DNA of 35,664 nucleotides from a virus: IMG/VR virus record IMGVR_UViG_3300020192_000041, positions 1 to 35,664 of that record, one strand, 5' to 3'. Under the pieces are notes generated by a model. That model worked only from the letters and a program-made list of their open reading frames with translations, was not told where the DNA came from and made no database searches. Of the stretch, positions 20,823 to 29,545 are shown piece after piece. Position 1 is the stretch's first letter. Each line of letters starts with the position of its first letter. The translations under genes and the position numbers were made by a program.

Positions 20823-21907
20823 CTTGCCACTCTTGCGGCCATCTTAGCCTTCAGCTCTGCAATCCGGCTTCTGCGTTTGTCGGCCCCGGCTTCCGAGGAC
20901 TCTTCAGCGACTTGTGTCGCTCCGACGCCCTTGAAGCCCTGCAAAGAGCCGTTCTTTTCATAAAAATCTGCCTTCGCAGTTTCGGATGCAAGACCGCCCT
21001 TAAGCTGCTCAATCTTGTCGCGCAGAAGTTTGGCGTTGGTTTTGTTGTCCAAGGCGTCGTTATAGTATTCCTTAGCTGCCGCTTCTCGCTCGCCGTCAGA
21101 GAGTTGACCGCCGAACAGTTCTTTTAGCGTGGTGTTGGCTGCGTTTCGCGTCGAATCACGACGACGAACGGCATCGCGAGAACGTAGCACGTCGGGAAGA
21201 ATGGACCCCAAACGACCGCCGCCAGCCTCGCCAAGTCCTTGATCGCCTTCCATTTCGCCCGCCAAGGATTCAAGCCGGTCGATAGCCGCCGTGCTGTTTA
21301 CGCGACCCTTAGAAGTAAAATCATTGTATTGCTTGGCATAGCCCTTATCGACGCTCTTTTGCCCCTCGGTTAGAGCTCCGCCTCGGTTGGCGCTTGCTAG
21401 CTGCAACCTGTCCGCACGAGCTTCCGACCGGTCTAGCTTGCGCTGGTCAATGTCGTATTTTTGCTTGAGCATGGGGAGTTGCTCTTTAAGCTTTGCCGCC
21501 GTTAACTTGCCGACGAGCGCAGGCTTGACGCCGAGGTCAATCGCCATCTGTTGCGCAAGTTTGGACTCTTCCGAACTGGGGTCACTTTCACGAGCCACTT
21601 TCTCGCGGTCACCGGCCATCGTATCCTCTTCCATGGCAAGTTTACGGCCAGAGTCGAAATCTACGAGTTTCCGGTCACGCTGAGAATTCTGATTTTGTAG
21701 AAACTGTTGCCCAGCCTGAGCCGCATTACCGCCCTGAAGGCCCGATCCAAGCGCAGCAAGGCCGGCAAGCCAATTAGGGCCAGACGCGTCCTGAGAGTTT
21801 TGATCTACGAGCTTCTGGCGAGCCTCGGGACTAAACTTAGACGCTAGATATTCCCGCACCTGGGGATTCTTAATCTTAAACTCGTCTTCGTCTTCGAACA
21901 TCGGCAT
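20819..21907 (-). CDS. Internal virion protein, coiled-coil
   Basis: 362 residues joined by TAATG to the gene upstream, with GGGGAG before its start. Mostly helical and charged (DNQNSQ-type linkers early, then KQKYDIDQRKLDRSEARAD). It is rich in Q and A like podovirus inner-core proteins. Together with the genes on both sides it forms a set of three or four ejection-protein candidates. Confidence 0.6.
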   Translation of the reverse strand: MPMFEDEDEFKIKNPQVREYLASKFSPEARQKLVDQNSQDASGPNWLAGLAALGSGLQGGNAAQAGQQFLQNQNSQRDRKLVDFDSGRKLAMEEDTMAGDREKVARESDPSSEESKLAQQMAIDLGVKPALVGKLTAAKLKEQLPMLKQKYDIDQRKLDRSEARADRLQLASANRGGALTEGQKSVDKGYAKQYNDFTSKGRVNSTAAIDRLESLAGEMEGDQGLGEAGGGRLGSILPDVLRSRDAVRRRDSTRNAANTTLKELFGGQLSDGEREAAAKEYYNDALDNKTNAKLLRDKIEQLKGGLASETAKADFYEKNGSLQGFKGVGATQVAEESSEAGADKRRSRIAELKAKMAARVAR

Positions 21908-23067
21908 TAGCTTCTCCCCTCAATACGCTTCAGACGCTCGTGCAGATCACCAAGGGCCGCAAATGTCGGGCCGCCAGCTTTGGCAGGGCTATAGTCGACC
22001 ATTTTGCCCTCTGGCGTATCTTGAACCATCTGCGGAACCTCGCGCTCCAGGTCCTGAGCCATGACTCCGACCTGCTTGCCCTGTCCGTGCTTTGAGTCTT
22101 TGTATTTGTACTTGTGGCCAGTTAACGAGTCCAGAAAGTCCCCGGCGTTAAAGTCAGAGACGCCCTCTTTTAGACGTTCGTCCGAAGCGGCGACAGTTGC
22201 GCCTGCCCCGACAACCGTTCCCAAAAGGCCCATGTTGCTTTCTTTGTCCGCATTAGCCTGTGCTGCCTTTGCCTGGACGGCGTTGGCCTTGCCTGCGGCC
22301 AACTGCATCTGATTTCCAAACTGCTGTTGTCCCAGACCCTTGTTAAATTGCTGCTGTTGGTTCCGCAAATCAACGTTTTGGTTGGAAATTCCTTGTTTAG
22401 CCTGGAGGTTCACTTGCTGCGCCTGATTGTTGGCGTTGACGTTGCTAATGCCCACCTGCTGCTTGTTGGCGGCGTTAAACTTAGCAATCTCATTGCGGGA
22501 GTCGGCAATTTGCGCCTGCTGCCCGAATTGCTGTTGGTTGATGTTGCCGCCGAGCTGACCCGCCTGCTGAAGAGCTTGAAGGGCGCGGTCTTGGCCCATA
22601 GCCGCCACGTCGAGGTCACGCGTGCTCTGGCGAGTGGCCGAATCCTGCGCGTTTTGAAGCTGCGCCATAATATCAAGCCCGGAGCCCCCCATACCCCGCG
22701 CCTGAGCATTCTGCATAATTGCCTCGCGGCCGCCACGCGATGCGGTTTGCTCCTGGGACTGGATGGCTTGGAGCCTAGAACGATCGGACGCAGTTAGCCC
22801 TCCCTCGTTTCCAACCTCAGACAGGCTTTGAAGCGCGGCCATTTGTGCCTGCTTCCCTTGCCCATCCAAGTCCATTTGGTCGTATGAATTGCCACCTAGA
22901 AGCTCTGCGCGGGCCTGTTCGGGCGTCAGGACGCCTTGCTGCACAAGCTGCTCCAGTTGCAGCTTTTGCTCATCGGTGTCAGGCATATCAATATCGTTAA
23001 AAATCCTACTCAGCTCGTCGTTGTACTGCGAGCCGCCCTGACCGGTAATAAAGTCAAGAATCCCCAT
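21907..23067 (-). CDS. Virion protein with C-terminal S74-like chaperone domain
   Basis: 386 residues. Residues 1-290 are glutamine/asparagine-rich helices (QLGGNINQQQFGQQAQ, NQNVDLRNQQQQFN). The C-terminal about 95 residues fit the intramolecular-chaperone (peptidase S74) domain: SDERLKEGVSDFN with its catalytic-type Ser-Asp, LTGHKYKYKD, GVMAQDLEREVPQMV and VDYSPAK. In fibres this domain helps trimerise and then cuts itself off before the serine. Here it sits on a protein that otherwise looks like an inner or tail-tip component. Confidence 0.75.
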   Translation of the reverse strand: MGILDFITGQGGSQYNDELSRIFNDIDMPDTDEQKLQLEQLVQQGVLTPEQARAELLGGNSYDQMDLDGQGKQAQMAALQSLSEVGNEGGLTASDRSRLQAIQSQEQTASRGGREAIMQNAQARGMGGSGLDIMAQLQNAQDSATRQSTRDLDVAAMGQDRALQALQQAGQLGGNINQQQFGQQAQIADSRNEIAKFNAANKQQVGISNVNANNQAQQVNLQAKQGISNQNVDLRNQQQQFNKGLGQQQFGNQMQLAAGKANAVQAKAAQANADKESNMGLLGTVVGAGATVAASDERLKEGVSDFNAGDFLDSLTGHKYKYKDSKHGQGKQVGVMAQDLEREVPQMVQDTPEGKMVDYSPAKAGGPTFAALGDLHERLKRIEGRS

Positions 23068-24480
23068 TTAAACACTCCTCGAAGAACTGACTCGACCAAG
23101 CTGACCAGAGGACGGCGCATACCGAGAGGTCAGCGTGTCGCCAAAGGATTTTTCAAGCCGCTGTTCCTCAGCCAGAAGTCGCTGATAGGTTTCTTTGTTG
23201 AACCCCTGTGCGGCCAGCTCTTTGTATCGAGCCAAGGCGTCCTTAAGACTGCCATCCACGCCAGCGTCAATAAGCCCGCCTAGAGTGCGATCCCATGCAG
23301 CCGTTTCTTTGTCTTCAAACATGGCTCCGTATTCTGCCTGTTTGCCCGCCTGCGCTTGCTGATAACCTGCGTTGTCGAGAGTAAATCCCGAGCCTTTTTG
23401 CCCAAGCGCCGCCGAGTTAACAAAGTCCTCGCCAAGATCCGTATCACCTGCCAGTTGTCGCAGGGCTTGCTGACGGCCAAGATCCTCTTGGGTCGCAACA
23501 GAGTTTTTGTCGATGCCGTCGCTGTATTGAAGAAATTGCGACAGATCAACGCCAAAGGTGCGGTCATCGCCTCCCATGCCGAGCATTTTAAGCTGGGCGG
23601 GGGTGAGATTTCCAGATTTGACGCCGGAACGCAGCGCCTGAATTTCGGCAGCCTGGCCCGCATCGGCCTGAGATTCACGATCGCCCAGCTCCGCGCCAAG
23701 ACCCTGGAAGCCCCCGGTGAGAGCATCCTTGGCCTTTTGCGAGGTGGCAGAGTTGAAAGATCCAATCTCCGAGGCTTTTTGACCAGCACCTTGCTGAGCA
23801 GTTCCAAGCCGCGCATCAAAATCATTCAGACTTGCGCCAGCATTCTGAAGCTTGGACGCCGAATTAGGATTGGATTGCAGCAGCAAGTTATCAAACGTCA
23901 ACGCGCCCTGGGACTGGCGCGGATTGTTGGAAATTTCCTTAATGAGGCCCATTCGGCCCTCTTCAGTGCCAGTGGCCGCCTTGGCTCCCTTGGCGCTCTG
24001 TAGCGCACTCTGCAAGCCAGCCCAGCCTGCGCCCGAGTCAACGCTTTCAAGTGTCTTAGGGCCGCCATAGGACGCATCACGCTGCTTTGCAAAGGAGCTA
24101 GCCTTGCCCGCGTCGCCAGCCACCTGCGTGGCGTTGGACCGAACCATTCCCAGCAGATCGTCGTCAGCCTCGACGCGCTGAGAATCAGCCGCCTGGTTAA
24201 ATGAGCTTTGAAGACCGCCCAGGGAATCTTCGGCCATTTGCGCCTTCTGATCGACGCTATCAACAACCTGCCCGGCCAGTTTTTCAGACTGGGGCTTGTT
24301 AGCGTTGATGTATTCAGAGATGCCAACAAAGCCACCTCCGGCCTTTGCCGGAGCAGCCGCGCTTGCTGCCTGAGCAGCCGCGGGAGCTCCGCCAGCGCCT
24401 AATGCCGCAGCTTCGGGACCGGTGGCCAATGCCCCCGGATCTTGCCCCTCTTCGTCTTCAATATCGTCGTAGTACGCCAA
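23068..24480 (-). CDS. Large virion protein, A/Q-rich
   Basis: 470 residues. The start is acidic (MAYYDDIEDEEGQDPGA), followed by an alanine-rich linker and helices with a DARLGTAQQGAGQKASEIG-like repeat style. The composition matches the neighbouring candidates for internal or ejection proteins. No motif of known enzymes was seen. Confidence 0.6.
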   Translation of the reverse strand: MAYYDDIEDEEGQDPGALATGPEAAALGAGGAPAAAQAASAAAPAKAGGGFVGISEYINANKPQSEKLAGQVVDSVDQKAQMAEDSLGGLQSSFNQAADSQRVEADDDLLGMVRSNATQVAGDAGKASSFAKQRDASYGGPKTLESVDSGAGWAGLQSALQSAKGAKAATGTEEGRMGLIKEISNNPRQSQGALTFDNLLLQSNPNSASKLQNAGASLNDFDARLGTAQQGAGQKASEIGSFNSATSQKAKDALTGGFQGLGAELGDRESQADAGQAAEIQALRSGVKSGNLTPAQLKMLGMGGDDRTFGVDLSQFLQYSDGIDKNSVATQEDLGRQQALRQLAGDTDLGEDFVNSAALGQKGSGFTLDNAGYQQAQAGKQAEYGAMFEDKETAAWDRTLGGLIDAGVDGSLKDALARYKELAAQGFNKETYQRLLAEEQRLEKSFGDTLTSRYAPSSGQLGRVSSSRSV

Positions 24481-24491
24481 GAGTGACCCCC

Positions 24492-24896
24492 TTAAATTAA
24501 TAGTAGCCGAATCGTGTATGTTTTACTTGCCGCTAGGCCTGCGATGGTGCCGATCGTAATCATGCCAGCATTCTCGGTCCAAGGAATGTAAACAGGCCCG
24601 GCGGGCGGCAAGTAGGTCTGTTTTTCAACGGCCTGTAGAAGCCACAACCCGCTAGATCTGATCCTAAGAGAGCTTGTAAATTCTACCGCATCGACGCCAA
24701 CGGGATAGGTCGATGGCGTGATGTAGGTAATTTCTTTAATCTGACACGAGATGTTTTCAGTAAAGGTGATGTTGAAATTCATCGCCTGATAGATCGTTTC
24801 CATGAAGCCGTTAAGCGTGTCAATCAGCGGGATTATCCAAGAGGGGGCCCCCTTTACGTCTTCACGAAGAACTTTCTTTGACGCCGGAAGCCTCAT
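24492..24896 (-). CDS. Tail-associated structural protein
   Basis: 134 residues. A helical start (APSWIIPLIDTLNGFMETIY) is followed by many strands (EFTSSLRIRSSGLWLLQAVE, YIPWTENAGMITIGTIAGLA). It starts 1 nt after the nozzle-like gene ends. The length and the N-terminal helix followed by beta-rich part resemble small tail-associated proteins of podoviruses. Not precisely assigned. Confidence 0.6.
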   Translation of the reverse strand: MRLPASKKVLREDVKGAPSWIIPLIDTLNGFMETIYQAMNFNITFTENISCQIKEITYITPSTYPVGVDAVEFTSSLRIRSSGLWLLQAVEKQTYLPPAGPVYIPWTENAGMITIGTIAGLAASKTYTIRLLLI

Positions 24897-24897
24897 A

Positions 24898-27576
24898 TCA
24901 CTTCACCCAGGTGGACATTGGAGAATAATTCAACGAAACGCCCTGCAAGGAAAACCCGGTAAACGCTTCGTTAGTCTGAATGGACAGCGTGAGCCAGTTG
25001 CAGCGTTGTTTTTCGCGGGGAATGTAGGTCCGAAGCACGTTAGCGCCACCAAAGACTCCGCCCCAAGGCTGCAAGCCCCACTCAAAGCCCCCCCATTGGG
25101 CCAGGCCGGTGTTGTTTTCGACTGAAACCTCAGTCACACCGCTAGAAATGTTCGTGGCAAAGCCAGCGATGACAGATTGAAACGCTGCGTTCTTAAACAT
25201 GAACGTGCATTCAGAAAACTGCTTAAGCAAGGCCGGGTTTTCGGCGTCAATCGGAGCCCATTGGACGGTGTTAAGGATCGGCGTAAACACATCGGCAGCC
25301 CCAGCCGCGAATCCGCTTGAGTCGTCCACCGTGAGAATGAGGCCGTTAACCTCTTCGATAAACGCCCGCCGGGACCCTTGGTCAATCGTCATGCCTTCAA
25401 CAACGTCAGAAATACCGGCGAGAGTGATTGTGCCGGTGCCGGTGCCAGTGATTGTAACCGGGTATTGTTCGTCGGCGTAGTCGTCGTTGGTGTAGGTTTT
25501 GCGCTCAATCAGGATCTGACCGTTATCAAACTGACCCATAAAGAGCTTGTTTACGGACGCGTTCACAATTCCACAGGTCCGAGTGATCGGCCAGCGGCTC
25601 CATGAGTCCGTCAAAGAGTTGTAGCAAAAGGCCTGGCGGGCGACCGTGTCGGCCTCATCCTCGACCGTGAAAAACAGATAGATGCGTGCCGACTCATAGG
25701 CCACGCCGAAGCTAGCCGCCGAAAAGCCGGTAAACTGCGCCGATGAGAGCTCAAGCAGCAGGTTCTCGATGGGAACGGACATGATCTGCACGCCCGCGTC
25801 GGTTACGGCGACAATTCCTTGCGTGGTGAAGCAAAAAACCTGGTTATTAAACGCTACGGCTGACTCTGGAGCCTTAAGCGCCACGGTATTGTCGATGAGC
25901 GTTACGCTGAAAGATGAGAAGCTTTCTCCCGAGATGCGGTAAATCCCATCTGGTTTAAAGAAAAAGATGCCGTCTCGCAGAGAAACCACTCTCTCAATGG
26001 GAAAGTTGGCCGCGCCTACGTCGAAATAGGAAAAAATCGGGACCGCCTCAACCTGCCCAGGCTTTGAGATATAAACGCGATTCTGCTTTGACTCGTTATT
26101 GGACGAAACCGTGACTCCGCTTGTAGGCAGAGCCGGGCTAAACGACGTGCCGACCGTGGACGTGGCGGCAAAAGTAGCGCCGCCAATCGTGCGCTCCTCA
26201 AATAGCAATTGACCCGGAAGATCCTCAAGGCCTGAGACGTAGTAGGCATAAACAGTCGTGTTGGCCGTCGATAGGTTGATGATTCTAACAATGCTGATTG
26301 CTGTCTCGTTGATGTTGGTGCCGGGCGTCGATGAGTTGAAAAGGTCAAACGTGTTGGTAGACGATTGCTCGACTGACCCGGCCCAATAGGCGACGCCGCC
26401 AATGGATAGACGATCTTGAAACTCAAGCGACACGGTTGGGCCAGAGCTGGCCGTGGCCGTTTTGCTCATTGTGGCCTGAGTGCCGCTGTCGATGCTGAGA
26501 ATTATAGAATCCGATTGAATCCCGGTCCCGACGACTCGCATACCGACTCGAAGGGTGGATGTTGTGAGCGCCGTGAGAACTGCCGACCCGCTTATAGTGA
26601 CTGCGACTGGGGCCGTTATGAATGTCAGAGAAGGCGAGTCCACCGACAGCAATGCCAAAGACAGGCGCTGTTTTTGCTTAATGTTGGCGTAAAAGGCCGA
26701 TCCCTTAAACACATCAACATCGAGCGCAAAGGGCGGCTGGTCGTTAGCGTTAGCAATGCCCTCTTGTGAAGGCGAAGTGTAAAGCGTCGCCCGCATAAGA
26801 GAATAAGGCGTGGTGTCGGTAACGGTGAAGCTCTTGGCCGTGATCTGGGCGGCGGTGATTTCCGCCTGAAGCACAAGCTGAAGCTCGTCCGAAGGCTCAG
26901 AGGCTGACGTCAGAGCGCCGACAGAGCGATAAATTTGGTAGAACCAGCTAGTGGTCAGGCCGTCGGGGATCGGGAACGTCAAGGACACGTCTCTAGTTCC
27001 CCCGGATGAGTTTGCCACAATAAGGCGGGCGCTGGGGGATCCAAGAATCAAGTTTTGATTGGCGTCGGTGTAACCCCATACCAGGCGGTAGGCCACGGCT
27101 GAGTTGTCGAGCATAAACCCGGTTGCGCCAGTTAAGACACCCTCGCCGCCGAGAGCCTTGGGAGCCCCAGACGTTCTAGGGACAGCCCCCAATGCGTCGA
27201 TTTTATAGACCCCCGCGCTGGTCGTGAAATAGAAGTTTTTAAGCGCCTCAAGGGAGCGCATTTTTTGGGTGGTGCTGGGCGGCGCATAGGTGCCTGAGAA
27301 GTTAACCCATACGCCAGCGCCGGAGTCATACGCCATTTTGTCGTCGTAGTTTGCCACTAGCGTGGAGGCATAATTGAAGAGCTTGTTAACCTGGCCCGAT
27401 CCGATCGTTAGCGTGTCGCCGTATTGCGTCTGACCGCGACGAGATTCACCAAGATTCTTAGCGTTGATAACAATGTTGTCAGCGACCGCCAGGGCACCGG
27501 CAGGGACGCCAGAAAGCGAGTTTGGAGCAGTAAAAAGCCCCCGCAAAGAGAGGTCAACCTTCTGCGTCTGAGCCAT
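24898..27576 (-). CDS. Tail nozzle-like protein (beta-propeller rich)
   Basis: 892 residues, by far the largest virion gene. The start, KVDLSLRGLFTAPNSLSGVP and GALAVADNIVINAKN, and later blocks such as VSLRDGIFFFKPDGIYRISG and AVAFNNQVFCFTTQGIVAV, have the repeating strand pattern of podovirus tail-tube/nozzle proteins (T7 gp12 or P22 gp10-like). Its start overlaps the adaptor gene's stop, the order expected for adaptor then nozzle. It would extend the tail tube from the portal and adaptor ring. Confidence 0.75.
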   Translation of the reverse strand: MAQTQKVDLSLRGLFTAPNSLSGVPAGALAVADNIVINAKNLGESRRGQTQYGDTLTIGSGQVNKLFNYASTLVANYDDKMAYDSGAGVWVNFSGTYAPPSTTQKMRSLEALKNFYFTTSAGVYKIDALGAVPRTSGAPKALGGEGVLTGATGFMLDNSAVAYRLVWGYTDANQNLILGSPSARLIVANSSGGTRDVSLTFPIPDGLTTSWFYQIYRSVGALTSASEPSDELQLVLQAEITAAQITAKSFTVTDTTPYSLMRATLYTSPSQEGIANANDQPPFALDVDVFKGSAFYANIKQKQRLSLALLSVDSPSLTFITAPVAVTISGSAVLTALTTSTLRVGMRVVGTGIQSDSIILSIDSGTQATMSKTATASSGPTVSLEFQDRLSIGGVAYWAGSVEQSSTNTFDLFNSSTPGTNINETAISIVRIINLSTANTTVYAYYVSGLEDLPGQLLFEERTIGGATFAATSTVGTSFSPALPTSGVTVSSNNESKQNRVYISKPGQVEAVPIFSYFDVGAANFPIERVVSLRDGIFFFKPDGIYRISGESFSSFSVTLIDNTVALKAPESAVAFNNQVFCFTTQGIVAVTDAGVQIMSVPIENLLLELSSAQFTGFSAASFGVAYESARIYLFFTVEDEADTVARQAFCYNSLTDSWSRWPITRTCGIVNASVNKLFMGQFDNGQILIERKTYTNDDYADEQYPVTITGTGTGTITLAGISDVVEGMTIDQGSRRAFIEEVNGLILTVDDSSGFAAGAADVFTPILNTVQWAPIDAENPALLKQFSECTFMFKNAAFQSVIAGFATNISSGVTEVSVENNTGLAQWGGFEWGLQPWGGVFGGANVLRTYIPREKQRCNWLTLSIQTNEAFTGFSLQGVSLNYSPMSTWVK

Positions 27577-28511
27577 TAGAAACCCCGAAGGCCGCGACGG
27601 CCACCGACAGCTCTGAATCCGCCGTTAGGGTTCATGATCTTTTTAACCGAGCCGTCTACGCGCTGAGACACCATAACGAGCATGGACTTCTCCAGCATAT
27701 CGGCCTTGGCTTGGGCTGCTTTCATGGCTTCACGGTCGCCAAGACCCTCTAGGGCTTTCACGGCCGTTAACTGGGCTAGCCAGGCGTGCGCCTCGATGGG
27801 CACTTGCGGGACCGCAGAATATCCCTCAAGAGAAACGTAGTCGCCAACCGAGAGGCCGGCAACAGACGCGACTTCCACCGTAGGGCTGGAAACTCCGACA
27901 ATGGCCATGGTCGTAACCGTCACGGCAAAGGGTGAGACGGACGAAACAGAGTTTAGCTCCGTTCCAATTTCCCAAGTGCTGGGAACAAAGGAGAGCTGAA
28001 ACGTATTTGCCACGGCGTCGATAGAGACGACCTTGCCATAAGTAGATGGGGCGGCCAACGCCAGGGTGCGCTTGTAGTAGTAGAGCCGGATTGTTTGATT
28101 TTGAGGGACAGAATTCGACGGATAGAGATTTAGCGTGTTGTCCTCGATGTAGAAGCCCGCAATAGTCGCCGAGTTAAAGAATCCAAGCCCAGTAACCACG
28201 TCTAAGTCAATTCTTGGCAGGTTCACGAGGACGAGCGGGCTTGTTTGCTGCACATATGCCACTGTCCGCAGCTTCTCGCCCACGGCGTTAGCTGGAATGT
28301 CCAGCGAAGAGCCGGAAACAACCACATCAACGTGATGCACAAAATACTCTTCACGCGTGGACATGATGAGGGGCACGACAGTCCCCTGGAGCTCATCCGT
28401 GGCCATGTCTGAAAAATCAGTGTCCAAATAGGTGAGCTGGGAATTGGGCACGGCGCAGCGGCGCTTGATATTTGCAATCAGAGCGACGGTATCATACGAC
28501 GGCCCGGCCAT
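27576..28511 (-). CDS. Head-tail adaptor (tail tube adaptor) protein
   Basis: 311 residues. The N-terminus DTVALIANIKRRCAVPNSQL and TDFSDMATDELQGTVVPLIM is typical of podovirus adaptors (T7 gp11/P22 gp4-like, helices that bind the portal). A beta-rich middle and a C-terminal helix pair (WLAQLTAVKALEGLGDREAM) follow. It directly precedes the nozzle-like gene. Confidence 0.75.
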   Translation of the reverse strand: MAGPSYDTVALIANIKRRCAVPNSQLTYLDTDFSDMATDELQGTVVPLIMSTREEYFVHHVDVVVSGSSLDIPANAVGEKLRTVAYVQQTSPLVLVNLPRIDLDVVTGLGFFNSATIAGFYIEDNTLNLYPSNSVPQNQTIRLYYYKRTLALAAPSTYGKVVSIDAVANTFQLSFVPSTWEIGTELNSVSSVSPFAVTVTTMAIVGVSSPTVEVASVAGLSVGDYVSLEGYSAVPQVPIEAHAWLAQLTAVKALEGLGDREAMKAAQAKADMLEKSMLVMVSQRVDGSVKKIMNPNGGFRAVGGRRGLRGF

Positions 28512-28512
28512 T

Positions 28513-28737
28513 TTAGCCTCTCATCTTCATAAGGCGGCTCTTTAGCTTGTCTTCGGGATCCATGGACTCTTCCTCTTCCATGTACTCGCCGTCTTCGGGC
28601 TCTTCCATACTGACTTCCATTTCGACGGCTGCGGGCTTCACGCGGCCTAGACGCTCACTCATGTCGTCAGAGCCATAGGCCATTTTTTCCTGAAGCTCCT
28701 GCATCAAGTCCATGATGACTTTCATTTCTTCTTTCAT
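28513..28737 (-). CDS. Small acidic protein
   Basis: 74 residues, very rich in E, D and M (MEEPEDGEYMEEEESMDPED), with helical ends. It could be a small chaperone, scaffold-like or charge-mimic protein. It lies between a beta-rich structural protein and the adaptor. Not recognised. Confidence 0.6.
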   Translation of the reverse strand: MKEEMKVIMDLMQELQEKMAYGSDDMSERLGRVKPAAVEMEVSMEEPEDGEYMEEEESMDPEDKLKSRLMKMRG

Positions 28738-28746
28738 AATTCCCCC

Positions 28747-29085
28747 TTAAACCGTATCGCCGTAGACGAATGTACGAACAGCCGCCGTGAATAAGCCAGC
28801 GGTGCGTACAAAGTTGATTCTATAGTAGGCCCATGCGGGTGCAGTGTCAGAAAACGCAATCTGTCCGTCTGCCGTGATCGTCTGAGTTGACCCAATAACG
28901 AAATAATTAGAGCCATCAAGCGACCCGGCAAGCTGCGCGGTAAAGTTTGCCGATGATTGTGCTGATACGCTAACCTGAATGGCAACAGACATGGGCCCGA
29001 CGCCCGACACGTTGACGCCGACGCTTGTGCTGGTTGCCGTGACGGCAAGACCCGAGGCGACGCTATTAATTTGTACTTGTCTCAT
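28747..29085 (-). CDS. Small beta-rich structural protein
   Basis: 112 residues, nearly all strand-like with S, T, V and A (VGVNVSGVGPMSVAIQVSVS, AQLAGSLDGSNYFVIGSTQT). The pattern fits a capsid decoration or tail-associated beta domain. No family was named. Confidence 0.6.
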   Translation of the reverse strand: MRQVQINSVASGLAVTATSTSVGVNVSGVGPMSVAIQVSVSAQSSANFTAQLAGSLDGSNYFVIGSTQTITADGQIAFSDTAPAWAYYRINFVRTAGLFTAAVRTFVYGDTV

Positions 29086-29107
29086 GATTTATTCCTTCTC
29101 GACATTG

Positions 29108-29545
29108 TTACTCACACCACTGCGACTTGCCTAAAAGCCGCCGAGTGACCTCTTGCACGTCCTCTGGTTTGGACTTGGAATCGATAACGGCTTGCTTCAC
29201 GAGCGACCGGAAGAGTCGGCACTTGTCGGCGTCGGCGTCGGCCTTGTCTTTATCGGCCTCGTCTTTAGCCACCTTCGCGGCGCGTTTGGCTTCGTCGATC
29301 CTGACGACCTTGCGCTGCTCAGTGCGACATTGCGGCGCTGCGCCCTCGATGGGCTCTTCGCAGACCTCAACGTCTTCGATGACGAGCGATGCGAATTCGC
29401 GGTCCTCGGGTTTCACCGCGTAGCACTCTTTACCGGTCGCGGCCTCGCAGGTCTTTTGCTCGGAGTATGCCGATGAGTCCGGCCCCGATTGGAAGTTATC
29501 CATAGCGAAGGCGGGGATTGTGAGAAGGATGAATAGGTATTTCAT
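29108..29545 (-). CDS. Secreted six-cysteine protein
   Basis: 145 residues from ATG 29545, which overlaps the fibre gene's stop as TAATG; the frame is open back to 29740 but only as antisense overlap with the fibre gene. A Sec signal peptide is clear (MKYLFILLTIPAFA, probable cut after AFA). The mature part has six cysteines (KTCEAATGKEC, EVCEEP, PQCRTEQ, DKCRLF, QWCE) and a long charged helix. It would be exported to the periplasm, where the cysteines could form disulfides. A signal peptide inside a virion operon is unusual. Confidence 0.75.
   Translation of the reverse strand: MKYLFILLTIPAFAMDNFQSGPDSSAYSEQKTCEAATGKECYAVKPEDREFASLVIEDVEVCEEPIEGAAPQCRTEQRKVVRIDEAKRAAKVAKDEADKDKADADADKCRLFRSLVKQAVIDSKSKPEDVQEVTRRLLGKSQWCE

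Noticed and set aside
22410-22736. Frames opposite or beside the Q/N-rich virion protein
   Set aside because: Repetitive CAG/AAC-type codons leave several frames open; only the 21907-23067 frame has a ribosome site and a recognisable domain.
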